Source of the DNA: Zavarzinia aquatilis
Lineage (GTDB): Bacteria > Pseudomonadota > Alphaproteobacteria > Zavarziniales > Zavarziniaceae
Assembly: GCF_003173035.1 (NCBI RefSeq)
Contig: NZ_QGLE01000002.1
Span: 533,762 to 597,761, forward strand
DNA: 64,000 nt
Direction: 5' to 3'
In this document: piece after piece, positions 18,177 through 29,201 of the stretch
How the letters are laid out: each line of letters starts with the position of its first letter
Numbering within the stretch: the stretch's first letter is position 1
The notes under the pieces: model-generated
The model's input: the letters and a program-made list of their open reading frames with translations, nothing else
What the model was told of the DNA's origin: nothing
Database searches by the model: none
Program-made: the position numbers and the translations under genes

Positions 18177-18473
18177 TCAGGCCCCGACGATGCCGTCGAG
18201 GATCTCGAGATCGGGGCGCCCGGCCAGAACACTCCCCAGGGCGGGGCCAGCGGCCTTGAAATGATCACTTGCCCCATGGGCCTTGAACGCGGCCTCGTCG
18301 CTGTAGATTTCCAGCACCTTATAGGTATTGGGTTCCGCGCGGCTGCGCGTCAGCTGGTAGGTGAGGTTTCCCGGTTCATTGGCGCGAACCTTGGCGGCGA
18401 GATCGAGGAAGACGCGTTCGAACTCCGCTGTCTTCCCGTCCTGGATACGCATGGTCGCAATCAATCCAAGCAT
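18177..18473 (-). CDS. ABM-fold (antibiotic biosynthesis monooxygenase-like) small protein
   Basis: 98 residues of the dimeric ferredoxin-like ABM/YgiN fold: begins MLGLIATMRIQDGKTAEFE, with conserved E...YSDEAAFKAHGASDHFK near the middle. The start at 18473 is chosen because AGGGGAGA lies just upstream; a longer frame has no ribosome site. Such proteins are cofactor-free monooxygenases or small stress proteins. It is the last member of the acyl-CoA dehydrogenase/enoyl-CoA hydratase operon, 113 bases past the preceding gene, so a role in the same pathway is likely but unproven. Confidence 0.75.
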   Translation of the reverse strand: MLGLIATMRIQDGKTAEFERVFLDLAAKVRANEPGNLTYQLTRSRAEPNTYKVLEIYSDEAAFKAHGASDHFKAAGPALGSVLAGRPDLEILDGIVGA

Positions 18474-18586
18474 CTGCTTCTCCCCTGTCTGATTTCCCGC
18501 TTCCCGATCCGGGAAGGGTTCCGTTGGCCTCACGTCGGCATGACCATATAGGTTATCCGCCCGCAACATGCGGCGCGCCACCATTC

Positions 18587-19711
18587 CTATGCCTTCTGCC
18601 GCCATCCCCCGCCGACGGCGCGAGCATGATAGTCGGCATCGCCGAACATCGCGTCGATGACGAGCAGCCGCTTCAGAAGATGTCCGATCGACAGTTCATC
18701 GGTCATTCCGATGCCGCCATGGATCTGCACCGCGGCCTCACCGATGGCGACGCCTGAGCGCCCGACCAGGCCCTTCAGCACCGATAGGGCTTCCGGCCCC
18801 GCCCGTCCGGCCTCCGCCAGGGCAGCGGTATAGAACAGGCAGGCCTGTGCCTGGACATAGGCCATCTTCATGTCGGCCAGACGATGGGCGGTAACCTGAA
18901 AGGCGCCGATCGGCCGACCGAATTGTTTCCGGGTCGCGGCATAGGCGGTTGTTGCGTGCATCAAGGCCCCCATCGCCCCCACGGCCTCGGCGGCGAGCGC
19001 GATCATGCCGTCGCCGATGACGGCAGCGATCGCCTCGCCGCCATCACAAGCCAACACCGCGGACTCCGGCACCTCGACATTGTCGAAACGAACATGGGCG
19101 GCACCCCGTCCGTCGATCAGCCGCAGGGGCGTCGCGGCGACCCCGGCCGCGCGGGCACCGATGGCAAGGAGCACGAACCTGTCCGTCGCACCGCTCGACC
19201 GGGCTGAAACGATCAGCACATCCGCATCGGCGCCCCCAAGCACCAGGCGCTTTTCCCCGCTCAGGCGGAAGCCGCGGCCAACGGCTTCGGCGCGGGTCCG
19301 TATCGCCGACGCATCGGGACAGCCCTTGCCCTCGTCATGGGCAAAGGCGGCCAGCGCCTGACCCGCCAGAATGCGGCCAAGCCAGCCGGCGGCATCGCCA
19401 TTCGCCCCCGCCCGGGCCAAGGCCCGGCCCGCCATCACGATGGACGAAAGATAAGGTTCGACGACCAGATGCGCGCCGAACAGTTCGGAAAGCGCGACGA
19501 TATCCACGATGGACCCGCCGAGGCCTCCGCCCTCCTCGCCGATCGGCAAGGCCAGGATTCCCTGATCGCGAAAATGAGTCCAGGTTTCTCCTGAATGCGC
19601 CCCACCAGCCGAAAGCGCCGCCTGTCGCTGGCTGAAGGCATAGTGATGGGACAGGTACCGATTGATGCCGTCCCGCATCATCGCCTGCTCCGCCGTGAAA
19701 TCGAAGTTCAT
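18587..19711 (-). CDS. Acyl-CoA dehydrogenase (first of a pair)
   Basis: 374 residues with N-terminal helical, middle beta and C-terminal helical acyl-CoA dehydrogenase domains. Recognisable segments are NFDFTAEQAMMRDGINRYLS at the start, GFRLSGEKRLVLGGADADVL in the middle and the C-terminal QIHGGIGMTDELSIGHLLKR. It follows the next dehydrogenase gene by 14 bases. Adjacent, divergent pairs of this sort often form heteromeric alpha2-beta2 enzymes (as in mycobacterial sterol side-chain catabolism), in which one subunit supplies most of the active site. Likely oxidises an unusual acyl-CoA; electron transfer flavoprotein is the expected acceptor. Confidence 0.87.
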   Translation of the reverse strand: MNFDFTAEQAMMRDGINRYLSHHYAFSQRQAALSAGGAHSGETWTHFRDQGILALPIGEEGGGLGGSIVDIVALSELFGAHLVVEPYLSSIVMAGRALARAGANGDAAGWLGRILAGQALAAFAHDEGKGCPDASAIRTRAEAVGRGFRLSGEKRLVLGGADADVLIVSARSSGATDRFVLLAIGARAAGVAATPLRLIDGRGAAHVRFDNVEVPESAVLACDGGEAIAAVIGDGMIALAAEAVGAMGALMHATTAYAATRKQFGRPIGAFQVTAHRLADMKMAYVQAQACLFYTAALAEAGRAGPEALSVLKGLVGRSGVAIGEAAVQIHGGIGMTDELSIGHLLKRLLVIDAMFGDADYHARAVGGGWRQKA

Positions 19712-19725
19712 GCCCGCCCCCTCCG

Positions 19726-20931
19726 TCAGGACCGCGTGAGACTGCGGGCGATCAGGTCGCGCTGGACCTCGTTTGTCCCGGCATAGATCGACGTTGCCCG
19801 GCTGTTCAGGTAATAGGGCATGGCGATCAGCTCGAAATCCGATGTCAGGGACTCGGGCCCGGATCCGATGTCGAAAGCCGCCAATTGCATGGCCAGCGCG
19901 TCGATCCCCGCCGTCCGCCTCATCAGCACCGAGATGCGCTGGGTCAACTCGGCGCTGACCGTCTTGTTGATCGACGGAAAGGCCGGGTCATCGCCGAGCG
20001 CATGACCGCTGAACGCCAGCAGCTCGAAATGCTGGAAGGCCGTGACGTCGATTTCGAGTGCCCCCAGATCGCGCTGAAACACCGGGTCGTCCACCAGCAG
20101 CCCCCCGGTGGGCCCCGGCGTCGTCGCCGCCGCATCCCGGATCATGCGCAGATAGCGACGCAGTGACGGACTGACCGCACCGCCGCCCCGCTCGTATTTC
20201 AGCAAGTGCTTCGCCACCGACCAGCCGTCGTTTTCCGCCCCGACACGCGCGGATTGCGGCACGCGGACATTGTCGAAGAAGACCTCGCATTGCTCCGGCA
20301 CGCCGTCGAGGCCGACGATCGGTCTCACGGTCATGCCCGGGAAATCCATCCGATCGAGCAGGAGAAACGTGATCCCGTCCTGTTTCCTGTCCGAGCGAAG
20401 CGTGCGAACCAGCATGAACATGCGGTTGGCCTTGTGGGCCAGCGTCGTCCAGATCTTGCTGCCATTGATGATGTAGTCGTCGCCTTCGGCGACGGCGGCA
20501 CATGAAAGCGCCGCCAGATCCGAACCGGCGTTCGGCTCCGAGTATCCTTGAGCCCAGTAGTCCTCACCGGAAAGAATGCCCGGCAGGTACTTCATCTTCT
20601 GTGCCTCGGTCCCGAGGTCGATGATCAGAGGGCCGACCATGCGCAGGGCATTCGGGAGCAAAGGCGGCAGATCGCGTTTCCCGTATTCCTCGGCAAAGAC
20701 GTATTTCTGTTCTACGGTCCAGCCCGTTCCCCCGTGCTCAACCGGCCAGTCCGGCGCGGCCCAGCCACGCCGGAACAGCATCCCCTGCCATTCCATGACC
20801 GCCTCGAAGGGCGCGAAAATGCTGGTGGTCTTGCGCCCTGCCTCGAGGATGGCGGGCGTGGGCGCCGTATCGAGGAACGACGCCACTTCGAGGCGAAACG
20901 CCTCCAGTTCCGGAGCCGGGTCGATGTTCAT
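19726..20931 (-). CDS. Acyl-CoA dehydrogenase (second of a pair)
   Basis: 401 residues, full acyl-CoA dehydrogenase length. The FAD/substrate segment GYSEPNAGSDLAALSCAA (about 134) and ending ATSIYAGTNEVQRDLIARSL are clear. The IYAGTNEVQ loop has Ala where many family members carry the catalytic Glu, so the base must come from elsewhere or from the partner subunit. It is 9 bases downstream of the enoyl-CoA hydratase gene and 14 bases before the partner dehydrogenase. A heteromeric enzyme is inferred. Confidence 0.88.
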   Translation of the reverse strand: MNIDPAPELEAFRLEVASFLDTAPTPAILEAGRKTTSIFAPFEAVMEWQGMLFRRGWAAPDWPVEHGGTGWTVEQKYVFAEEYGKRDLPPLLPNALRMVGPLIIDLGTEAQKMKYLPGILSGEDYWAQGYSEPNAGSDLAALSCAAVAEGDDYIINGSKIWTTLAHKANRMFMLVRTLRSDRKQDGITFLLLDRMDFPGMTVRPIVGLDGVPEQCEVFFDNVRVPQSARVGAENDGWSVAKHLLKYERGGGAVSPSLRRYLRMIRDAAATTPGPTGGLLVDDPVFQRDLGALEIDVTAFQHFELLAFSGHALGDDPAFPSINKTVSAELTQRISVLMRRTAGIDALAMQLAAFDIGSGPESLTSDFELIAMPYYLNSRATSIYAGTNEVQRDLIARSLTRS

Positions 20932-20940
20932 CCCCGCCCC

Positions 20941-21711
20941 CTATCGGCCCTTGGCCGCGAAGGCCGCGATCCTCTCGGCCATATCCGGCCCCACGCCTTC
21001 CCACTCCATCACTTCCCATTGCAGACCCGCATCGAGCGGCCGGCCATCCGTCGCATCGAGAAGCCGCTTGTTGGCGGCATGGGAGAAGGGCGAATTGGCA
21101 ATGATGCGCTGGACAAGAGCCGCAATCGCTTCATCGAAACCAGCGATCGGAACGACCAGTTCGGCAAGGCCAATGCGGGCGGCTTCCGCCGCGTCGATCA
21201 TGTCGGCCGTGAACATCAGGCGTTTCGCCGTGGCGACCCCGACCCGGCGGGGCAACCGCTGGCTCATACCCCAGATGGGCGTCAACGCCCATTTCGCATG
21301 GGTATCGCCGAAGCGGGCGTTGTCGGCCGCCACGATGAAATCAGCCGCCAGCGCGACCTCGAGCGCCCCGGTGTAGCAATGGCCATGCACCGCCGCGATC
21401 ACCGGCTTCGGCAGCTTTTCGAGGAGCCTCAGGGTCTCGCTGTGCCAACCGCGCGAAGGAACATCCTCGCCATCGGCAATATCGGCAAGATCGTGACCGG
21501 CGGAGAAACATTTGCCGGCGCCCCGGAGCACGACGCAGCGTATGGCGTCATCGCTGGCCAGGGCTTCGACATGACCACGCAACTGTCGAAAGAGATCGAC
21601 CGTCAGAGCGTTCAGTTTCTCCGGGCGGTTCAGCCAGAGCACGCTCCACCCGTCGCGATCCTCGCGCCGCACCAACTCTTGCATCTCAAACTCCCCCCGG
21701 CGCGGCGACAC
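20941..21711 (-). CDS. Enoyl-CoA hydratase/isomerase family protein
   Basis: 256 residues of the crotonase fold. The oxyanion-hole segments are VVLRGAGKCFSAGHDLADIA (about 60-80) and VHGHCYTGALEVALAADFIV (about 110-130). First gene of the minus-strand operon with the two acyl-CoA dehydrogenases and the ABM protein. It would hydrate or isomerise the enoyl-CoA they make. An inverted repeat at 21781, 70 bases upstream, is the probable regulator site. Confidence 0.87.
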   Translation of the reverse strand: MSPRRGEFEMQELVRREDRDGWSVLWLNRPEKLNALTVDLFRQLRGHVEALASDDAIRCVVLRGAGKCFSAGHDLADIADGEDVPSRGWHSETLRLLEKLPKPVIAAVHGHCYTGALEVALAADFIVAADNARFGDTHAKWALTPIWGMSQRLPRRVGVATAKRLMFTADMIDAAEAARIGLAELVVPIAGFDEAIAALVQRIIANSPFSHAANKRLLDATDGRPLDAGLQWEVMEWEGVGPDMAERIAAFAAKGR

Positions 21712-21780
21712 GCGCCGGCACCCGATATTTGGCGGCTTCCCCGCTCTTTTTACTCGACGGAATCATCGTCGCCCAATTCC

Positions 21781-21794
21781 ATACCCCATGGTAT
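21781..21794. promoter_or_regulatory. Candidate TetR operator (site 1)
   Basis: ATACCCCATGGTAT: 5-base inverted arms (ATACC/GGTAT) around 4 bases. The same pattern recurs at 23462 and 27721. It lies between the enoyl-CoA hydratase operon and bioY in an unusually AT-rich stretch. Confidence 0.6.
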
Positions 21795-21964
21795 TAATAT
21801 GATCAATACGATGGAATTCCTTTCTTTCCGAATTCCGGGCGGCGTGACCGCAGCCCGTTCGGCCTGATAGGAGCGCATCTCCGGCGCCCTGCCCAACAGG
21901 GACAGGGTCAAGCGAGCGGGGCCCCGCCCGATCCGCACACCGCGAAACACGAGAGGGTAATGCT

Positions 21965-22537
21965 GTGAGTTCATTCGCGTCTCATGCACCGACACTGATC
22001 CAACCCGGAAACAGCCTGCTTCGCAGAGGCATCGCCGCCGTCATCGGCTCCCTCGCTCTTTGGCTTTCGGCCAAGATTCAGGTGCCGTTCTTTCCGGTGC
22101 CCATGACGATGCAGACATTGGTCGTGCTCGGCCTTGCCATGGCCGCCGGTCGTCGACTGGCGCTCTCGACCTTTGGCCTCTATCTGGTCGAGGGCGCGCT
22201 GGGCCTGCCCGTTTTCGCCGACGGGGCGGGGCTCGCCTACATGGCCGGCCCGACCGGGGGATATCTGTTCGGCATGTTCGTGGCATCCGGCATTCTCGGT
22301 CACCTCGGCGAGAAGCGGTGGGACCGGTCGCCGCTGGGCACGGTGATGGCGATGGCGATCGGCACGATCGCGATCTACGCCTTCGGCCTTGCCCGGCTGG
22401 GCACATTCGTCGGCTACGATCAGGCGCTGATCGAGGCCGGCCTCCTGCCTTTCGTTCCCGGGGATATCTTCAAGATCGCACTGGCAGCCCTGTTGCTGCC
22501 CGGGGCGTGGCGTCTCTTCACGACGCTGCGGGGCTGA
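21965..22537 (+). CDS. bioY: Biotin transporter BioY
   Basis: 190 residues, about six transmembrane helices. It is the substrate-binding S component of biotin ECF transporters. Conserved BioY features include the IQVPFFPVPMTMQTLVVLG segment (about 36) and GPTGGYLFGMFVASGILGHL (about 95). Translation is taken from the GTG at 21965 after GAGAGGG; an ATG 5 bases upstream closes at once. No bioM/bioN energising genes are adjacent, so it works alone or with an unlinked module. It diverges from the acyl-CoA catabolic operon, whose pathway may include a biotin-dependent carboxylase elsewhere. Confidence 0.93.
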   Translation: MSSFASHAPTLIQPGNSLLRRGIAAVIGSLALWLSAKIQVPFFPVPMTMQTLVVLGLAMAAGRRLALSTFGLYLVEGALGLPVFADGAGLAYMAGPTGGYLFGMFVASGILGHLGEKRWDRSPLGTVMAMAIGTIAIYAFGLARLGTFVGYDQALIEAGLLPFVPGDIFKIALAALLLPGAWRLFTTLRG

Positions 22538-22543
22538 TTTCGC

Positions 22544-22575
22544 CGGACCGGCCCCACCTGCGCGGGGCCGGTCCG
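22544..22575. terminator. Hairpin between convergent bioY and SDR genes
   Basis: Perfect 12-base arms CGGACCGGCCCC/GGGGCCGGTCCG around an 8-base loop, just after the bioY stop and 13 bases before the SDR stop. No clear U-run, so a bidirectional GC-rich terminator is the likely role. Confidence 0.65.
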
Positions 22576-22588
22576 AAGCCTGGGCTCG

Positions 22589-23413
22589 TCAGAGACCGCC
22601 CGCGCACTCCAGCACCTGCCCGGTTATATAATTGCTCTCCGGCAGGCAGAGCAGATAGACGGCCCCGGCCGCTTCGTCCGGCGTCCCCAGCCGTCCCAGC
22701 GCCGTCCGTGCGAGAAAACCGGCTTCCTCTTCCTCCATGAGGCCGACCTTCAGGGGCCGGCCTGCGACGCTGATGGTTTTCGGGCCGGCATCGACGCGCT
22801 GGGTCAGGCGCGTCTCGATCAGGCCGAAAGCCACGCAATTGACCGTGACGTTGAAGCGTCCCCAGGCCTGGGCCAGGCTCTTGGTCAATCCGACAAGAGC
22901 CGATTTTCCAGCGGCATAGGCCACCATGGTCGCGGCGCCATGGGTTCCGGCCACCGATGTCACGTTGACGACCTTGCGCGCGCGGACCCCGCCAAGACGG
23001 GCCATGTCGGCCTTGGCCGCCTTGCGGAAATAGTCCCCCGTGACGCGCAAAAGCCGAAACGGCGCGCCGGCGTGGATGTCGAGCATGGTTCGCCACTGCT
23101 CGTCCGTCGTGTTCTGGATCATCGAATTCCAGATGTAACCCGCATTGTTCACGACGATGTCGACCTCGCCGAACCCGTCGAGCGCGGCCGAGAGGATGCG
23201 ATCCGGAAATTCCGCCTCGGTCACGTCACCCGCCACGGCCAGCCCCTGTCCGCCGGCATCGCGGATTTCCGCCAGCGTCTCCGCAAGCGGGGCTTCGTCG
23301 AGGTCATTCAGGACCACGCGGGCCCCGTCCGCCGCGACCTTGAGCGCCATGGCGCGCCCGATCCCCCTGCCGGCCCCTGTGATGATCGCGACTTTTCCAT
23401 CGAGCTTGCCCAA
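22589..23413 (-). CDS. Short-chain dehydrogenase/reductase
   Basis: 274 residues of the classical SDR family. It has the nucleotide motif TGAGRGIGRAMAL, the NNAG motif (VNNAGYIW), a catalytic Ser in NVTSVAGTHG and YAAGK (YxxxK). Translation most likely starts at the TTG at 23413, preceded by GGGAGGC. The longer ATG frame would run through the TetR operator and promoter. It is divergent from the TetR gene with the operator between them. Probably oxidises a hydroxyl or reduces a keto group in the pathway formed with the monooxygenase and acyl-CoA enzymes. Confidence 0.87.
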   Translation of the reverse strand: MGKLDGKVAIITGAGRGIGRAMALKVAADGARVVLNDLDEAPLAETLAEIRDAGGQGLAVAGDVTEAEFPDRILSAALDGFGEVDIVVNNAGYIWNSMIQNTTDEQWRTMLDIHAGAPFRLLRVTGDYFRKAAKADMARLGGVRARKVVNVTSVAGTHGAATMVAYAAGKSALVGLTKSLAQAWGRFNVTVNCVAFGLIETRLTQRVDAGPKTISVAGRPLKVGLMEEEEAGFLARTALGRLGTPDEAAGAVYLLCLPESNYITGQVLECAGGL

Positions 23414-23461
23414 GTGTGCCTCCCTTTGCCTTGGCCGTTCCCTAAATTTCAGTATTGGTCC

Positions 23462-23475
23462 ATACTCACTGGTAT
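23462..23475. promoter_or_regulatory. Candidate TetR operator (site 2)
   Basis: ATACTCACTGGTAT: same ATACY-N4-RGTAT layout as sites at 21781 and 27721, with CATACY context. It lies 14 bases before the TetR start codon and 49 bases from the SDR start, so it can control both and autoregulate. Confidence 0.65.
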
Positions 23476-23489
23476 CGTTGACGTCGAAC

Positions 23490-24146
23490 ATGCCCTTCGA
23501 GAATAGTGCCTGGATGAAGCCCGAGACCGCATCGACCAAGCCTGCACGCCGAGACCTCAAGTTCGAGATCGGCCAGATGAAGCGCGAGAGCATCCTCGCC
23601 GCCGCCGCGGAACTCTTTGCCTCGCGGGGTTATCACAATGTCTCGATGGGCGAGGTCGCGGAGGCCCTGGGGGTCACCAAACCCTTCGTCTACGCCAAGT
23701 TCCGCGACAAGAACGATCTGCTTTTCGCCATCTGCCGGCGCGGTGCCGACCTGACCGTGTCCGCCATCGAAGCCAGCAAACTGGAGCATGGCCCCCCGCT
23801 GGGACGCTTCACGTCCTTCTGCCGCGCGCTGAGCGACATCATCATCGACAATCGCACCTTCATCACGATCTACTCCCGCGAGGAAGTGAATCTGACCAAG
23901 GAACAGCGAAGCGAAATCGCCCATCTCCGCACCGAAATCGACCGTCATCTGGCCCATCTGATCTGTGAGGCCGTGAATGCCGGCGATGCCGATGCCCTGG
24001 ACCCGATGACGACGGCGACAGCGATCGGTGTGATGATCTCCGCTCTCTGGTACTGGTACCGCGAAAGGGGCGAGGAGCATCGCAGCCATATCGTCGACAC
24101 GCTGAGCGGTCTGGCGCTGCGCATGATCGGCGCGCGCAGCGCCTGA
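23490..24146 (+). CDS. TetR-family repressor of the catabolic regulon
   Basis: 218 residues from ATG 23490. N-terminal HTH about residues 30-75 (LFASRGYHNVSMGEVAEALG followed by VTKPFVYAKFRDKNDLLFAI), then a helical ligand domain. It resembles KstR/FadR-like TetR proteins that sense acyl-CoA. The adjacent inverted repeat and its copies at 21781 and 27721 suggest that it represses the SDR, the enoyl-CoA hydratase/dehydrogenase operon and the monooxygenase/ligase operon. Ligand is unknown, probably an acyl-CoA intermediate. Confidence 0.87.
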   Translation: MPFENSAWMKPETASTKPARRDLKFEIGQMKRESILAAAAELFASRGYHNVSMGEVAEALGVTKPFVYAKFRDKNDLLFAICRRGADLTVSAIEASKLEHGPPLGRFTSFCRALSDIIIDNRTFITIYSREEVNLTKEQRSEIAHLRTEIDRHLAHLICEAVNAGDADALDPMTTATAIGVMISALWYWYRERGEEHRSHIVDTLSGLALRMIGARSA

Positions 24147-24162
24147 AGCTCCGCCGCTCGGC

Positions 24163-25806
24163 TCACACCTGGGCGTCACGCCCAAGCTGCTCGATCGCGA
24201 AGTCCCGGGCCAGCCTGTAATCCGCCTTGCCGTTCGGCGCCCGGAACATCCTGTCGACGAAAACGACGCGCTTCGGCGCCTTGTAAGCCGCCAGATGCGC
24301 CCGCACGTGGCCTCGGTAGAGGTCTTCCGTCCGCTCCCCCCGGTCCGCGAGTTCGATCACCGCAGTGACGGCCTGGCCCCATTTTTCATCGGGCAAGCCG
24401 ACGACGAGCACATCCTCGACGTCGGGATGAAGCTTCAGGACTTCCTCCACCTCTTCCGGAAAGACCTTTTCACCGGCCGTGTTGATGCAGCCGCTGCCGC
24501 GCCCGATGAGCGTGATCGTGCCATCCGCCTCGACCGTGCAATAATCGCCGGGGATGGCATAGCGGACGCCGTCGATCACCTTGAAGACCGCGGCGGTCTT
24601 CACGGGATCCTTGTGGTAACCGGACGGGATCGGCTCGCCCCGCGCGACCAGGCCGATCTCGCCGCTGCCGGGCTCGACGGCCTTGCCATCGGTGGTAAAG
24701 ACGCGAGTCTGTTCGCCGATCTGGAACCGGGCGGTGCCAACCTCGCCCGCCGCCGTCATGATCGACATGCCAAAGCCCATCGCCTCCGACGATCCGAAGG
24801 AATCGACCAGCGCGACCTTTGGCAGATGTCCGAGCAGCGCCTGCTTCACCTCGACGCTCCACATGATGCCGGACGAGATGATCGCGACCAGCGACGACAG
24901 GTCGAAGCCTGCGGCCGCGCCCTGAAGCCCGCGGAGCATGGGCTTGGCGAAAGCATCGCCGACGATGATGATCTGCTCCACCCTGCGATCGCGCACGGCA
25001 CACCACAGCTCGTCGACATCGAGGTGGGGCGATGTCAACGTCACGACCGTGCCGCCGACGATCATGGCCGAAAGCGCGGTGAATAATCCCGTGCCATGCA
25101 TCAGGGGGCACGCCGGCAGGCAGACCGGACCACGGCCCGTGGCCTCCACCATCGCCCGATGCTGTTCGAGATCGGCCGGGATGACGGGTGACAGCGCGGG
25201 GTTCAACAGCACCTTGCGGGCGGCATCATGGCGCCAGATCACCCCTTTGGGCAGGCCCGTGGTGCCGCCGGTGTACAACATGATCTGATCGTCGGGAGAG
25301 CGAGACAGCGACAATGGCGCCCCGTCTCCGCCGTTTGCGAGGGCCTCGTAGGGGATGGCGAAATCGGGAACATCCGCCGTGCTGCCATCCTCGACACAGA
25401 GCCACAACCGCACCCCCGGCAGATTGCCGGCGATGGCCGCGACGGCGGGTGCGAACGCGCGGCCGAAGATGACGATGGCGGCATCGGAATTGTCGAGGAT
25501 GTAACGAACCTCGTCCGCCACATAGCGGTAGTTGACGTTCACATGAACGAGACGGGCCTTCAGGGCGGCCGCCACCCCTTCCATGTAGGCGGGATGATTG
25601 CGGAGGTAGAAGGCGACCCTTTCCCCCGGCTCGAAACCGCGTGACAGCCAATTCGCCGCCATGGAGTTGGTGCGGTGGCGGAACGCCCCCCAGGTGACGA
25701 CCTGATCCCCATGGATCAGTGCCGGATTTTCCCCGGGGATGACCGCTTCGACCGCGTCGAAGAGATCACCATAGTTCCATTCGAAAGCCTTGTCCGGCTG
25801 CCCCAT
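24163..25806 (-). CDS. Acyl-CoA synthetase (AMP-forming)
   Basis: 547 residues of the ANL superfamily. ATP/AMP motif IMLYTGGTTGLPKGVIW (about 180) and the C-terminal hinge with GRGSGCINTAGEKVFPEEVE (about 430). It activates a carboxylic acid to its CoA thioester for the dehydrogenase/hydratase steps. The gene lies 38 bases downstream of the Baeyer-Villiger-type monooxygenase gene and is probably co-transcribed with it from the promoter carrying operator site 3. It converges on the TetR gene. The substrate, possibly a terpenoid or alicyclic acid, is not defined by sequence. Confidence 0.88.
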   Translation of the reverse strand: MGQPDKAFEWNYGDLFDAVEAVIPGENPALIHGDQVVTWGAFRHRTNSMAANWLSRGFEPGERVAFYLRNHPAYMEGVAAALKARLVHVNVNYRYVADEVRYILDNSDAAIVIFGRAFAPAVAAIAGNLPGVRLWLCVEDGSTADVPDFAIPYEALANGGDGAPLSLSRSPDDQIMLYTGGTTGLPKGVIWRHDAARKVLLNPALSPVIPADLEQHRAMVEATGRGPVCLPACPLMHGTGLFTALSAMIVGGTVVTLTSPHLDVDELWCAVRDRRVEQIIIVGDAFAKPMLRGLQGAAAGFDLSSLVAIISSGIMWSVEVKQALLGHLPKVALVDSFGSSEAMGFGMSIMTAAGEVGTARFQIGEQTRVFTTDGKAVEPGSGEIGLVARGEPIPSGYHKDPVKTAAVFKVIDGVRYAIPGDYCTVEADGTITLIGRGSGCINTAGEKVFPEEVEEVLKLHPDVEDVLVVGLPDEKWGQAVTAVIELADRGERTEDLYRGHVRAHLAAYKAPKRVVFVDRMFRAPNGKADYRLARDFAIEQLGRDAQV

Positions 25807-25844
25807 TTCTTCCTCCCTTAGCCTTTTGGCGGCTTATTCTCGTT

Positions 25845-27650
<1,806 letters not shown>

Positions 27651-27720
27651 GGCGCTGCTCCCCGTCGTGGCCGCGCCGGACTGTCAGCGCGACATTGCAT
27701 TGTTCTTATTCTCCATTTTC

Positions 27721-27734
27721 ATACCCGTGAGTAT
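27721..27734. promoter_or_regulatory. Candidate TetR operator (site 3)
   Basis: ATACCCGTGAGTAT (arms ATACC/AGTAT, one mismatch) upstream of the monooxygenase/ligase operon. Third member of the set at 21781 and 23462. Confidence 0.6.
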
Positions 27735-28141
27735 TTTTTCGGTCAATAGGAACATGGCGGCGCCCCGCATTGCACCTTGCCCGCTGCTGGAAAGCGCCCG
27801 AAAAGACCCGGCGGCCTCCTGTCCGGCGATGGCACCCGGGCCCGCATCATTCGGCAGACAGCGGGTCCGCGCCCGCCAATCTCCCGATTGCATGGCGGAA
27901 ATCATCGCTCGCCTGTCCGCCGCCACCCAGGTCGAAGGCGGCGTTCGGCCCGAGGTCGCCCCTCCTGCTGTCCCGCCGCGGCCCGACATATACCGGCCGG
28001 GGCAGCGATCTGGAACGCGAGCTGGTGATCCTGGGCATCACAGGCGACCTCGTGTCGTTGTGCCCGGATCAGTCTTGGTGTGACAGGGGGGAAGGTGCGA
28101 ATCCGACCGGCTCGCCCTTCTTTCCCTTGCGCTTCAGATGT
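27735..28141. other. About 400 bases without a recognisable gene
   Basis: Between operator site 3 and the stop of the AraC gene. Only short frames without family resemblance or ribosome sites are present. I see no repeat, RNA gene or IS end in it. It may be a relic of rearrangement. Confidence 0.4.
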
Positions 28142-29170
28142 TCAACTTTGCCCGCAGCGCCGCCTGTAGGCACTCGGCGTTTCGCCGAAGCGGCGGCGGA
28201 AGGCGCGCGTGAAATTGGCGGCGTCGCTGTAACCGAGATCGTGGGCGATACGGGTAATGGCGAGCGGGCTCGAGCGCAGCAATCGACAGGCCCGCTCGAA
28301 AGCCTCCTCCTTCTGAAGCGTGCGGAAATCGCAGTTCTCCCGCTGCAACCGCCTGATCAGCGTCCTGGTGCTCAGGTCGAGCAGGCGCGCGAGGTCTTTG
28401 AGCGACGGCAGCGTGGCGTCCGCCTCCCGGAGCATCATGCGCACCCAGTCCGCGAAACGGCCTCGTGACCCCAGCAGGCTCATCACCGCCTCGCAGCGGG
28501 CTTCGGCCACGCGGCAGGCCGCCGCATGGGCCAGTCTGGGCTTGTGCATCATCTCCTTCGCGGCGAAGACGATCGTCATGCCGAACGCCTCGCGATCGCC
28601 GAAAGTGCAGGTTGCCCCCTGAATGCCGCGATAGCGGGCGACATGGGGAGGCGGCGGAAATCCCAGTTCGATCCTGTGGCCGGGCAGCCAGTCGTCGAAG
28701 AGGTCGCGCAGGATGCCATGAGTTCCCATCAGCACCGCTTCGATATGGATCATGAGGCTGTCGTGGCCGAGTGGGAGCACGGGATCGAATTCGATCCGGC
28801 CTTCCGTTTCGTCGCGCCGGTATCTCATCCGCAGGACCGGCGTGATCAGACTGAAGCAACGCGCCATGAGGCGAAGCGCGGCATCGACCGACGCGCTCGT
28901 CAACATCGCATAGCCGATCACGCTGTGTGAACTGATCCGCAGTTTCTGGCCGAGGTCGAAACCGATGTCCCGTCGCCCCAGCGCGCCGACCAGGCCTTCG
29001 AGAAAGCGGTCGACCTGACCGAGAGTCAGCAAACCCTCGGCATGACCCAGCAGCCGCCGGGAAATTCCGGCATCACGTAGAAGAACATCGGTATCCAGTC
29101 CCTCGCCACGCAGGATCTCGTCGAGTTGCGAGAAGTAGCGCGCCGGAAGCTGCGGCACCCCCGCGGTCAT
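28142..29170 (-). CDS. AraC-family regulator with OruR-type N-terminal domain
   Basis: 342 residues. The N-terminal about 200 residues match the arabinose-binding-like (PF12625) sensing domain of OruR/ArgR-type regulators (LPARYFSQLDEILRGEGLDT at the start). The C-terminal AraC HTH runs about 235-335, with IAHDLGYSDAANFTRAFRRR. Divergent from the desaturase gene; an inverted repeat TGTCA-N5-TGACA lies between. Regulators of this type often control lipid or alkane genes, so the desaturase is the probable target. Confidence 0.87.
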   Translation of the reverse strand: MTAGVPQLPARYFSQLDEILRGEGLDTDVLLRDAGISRRLLGHAEGLLTLGQVDRFLEGLVGALGRRDIGFDLGQKLRISSHSVIGYAMLTSASVDAALRLMARCFSLITPVLRMRYRRDETEGRIEFDPVLPLGHDSLMIHIEAVLMGTHGILRDLFDDWLPGHRIELGFPPPPHVARYRGIQGATCTFGDREAFGMTIVFAAKEMMHKPRLAHAAACRVAEARCEAVMSLLGSRGRFADWVRMMLREADATLPSLKDLARLLDLSTRTLIRRLQRENCDFRTLQKEEAFERACRLLRSSPLAITRIAHDLGYSDAANFTRAFRRRFGETPSAYRRRCGQS

Positions 29171-29201
29171 GGCCAGACGCCCCGTCCGAAGGCGGCCCTG
29201 C

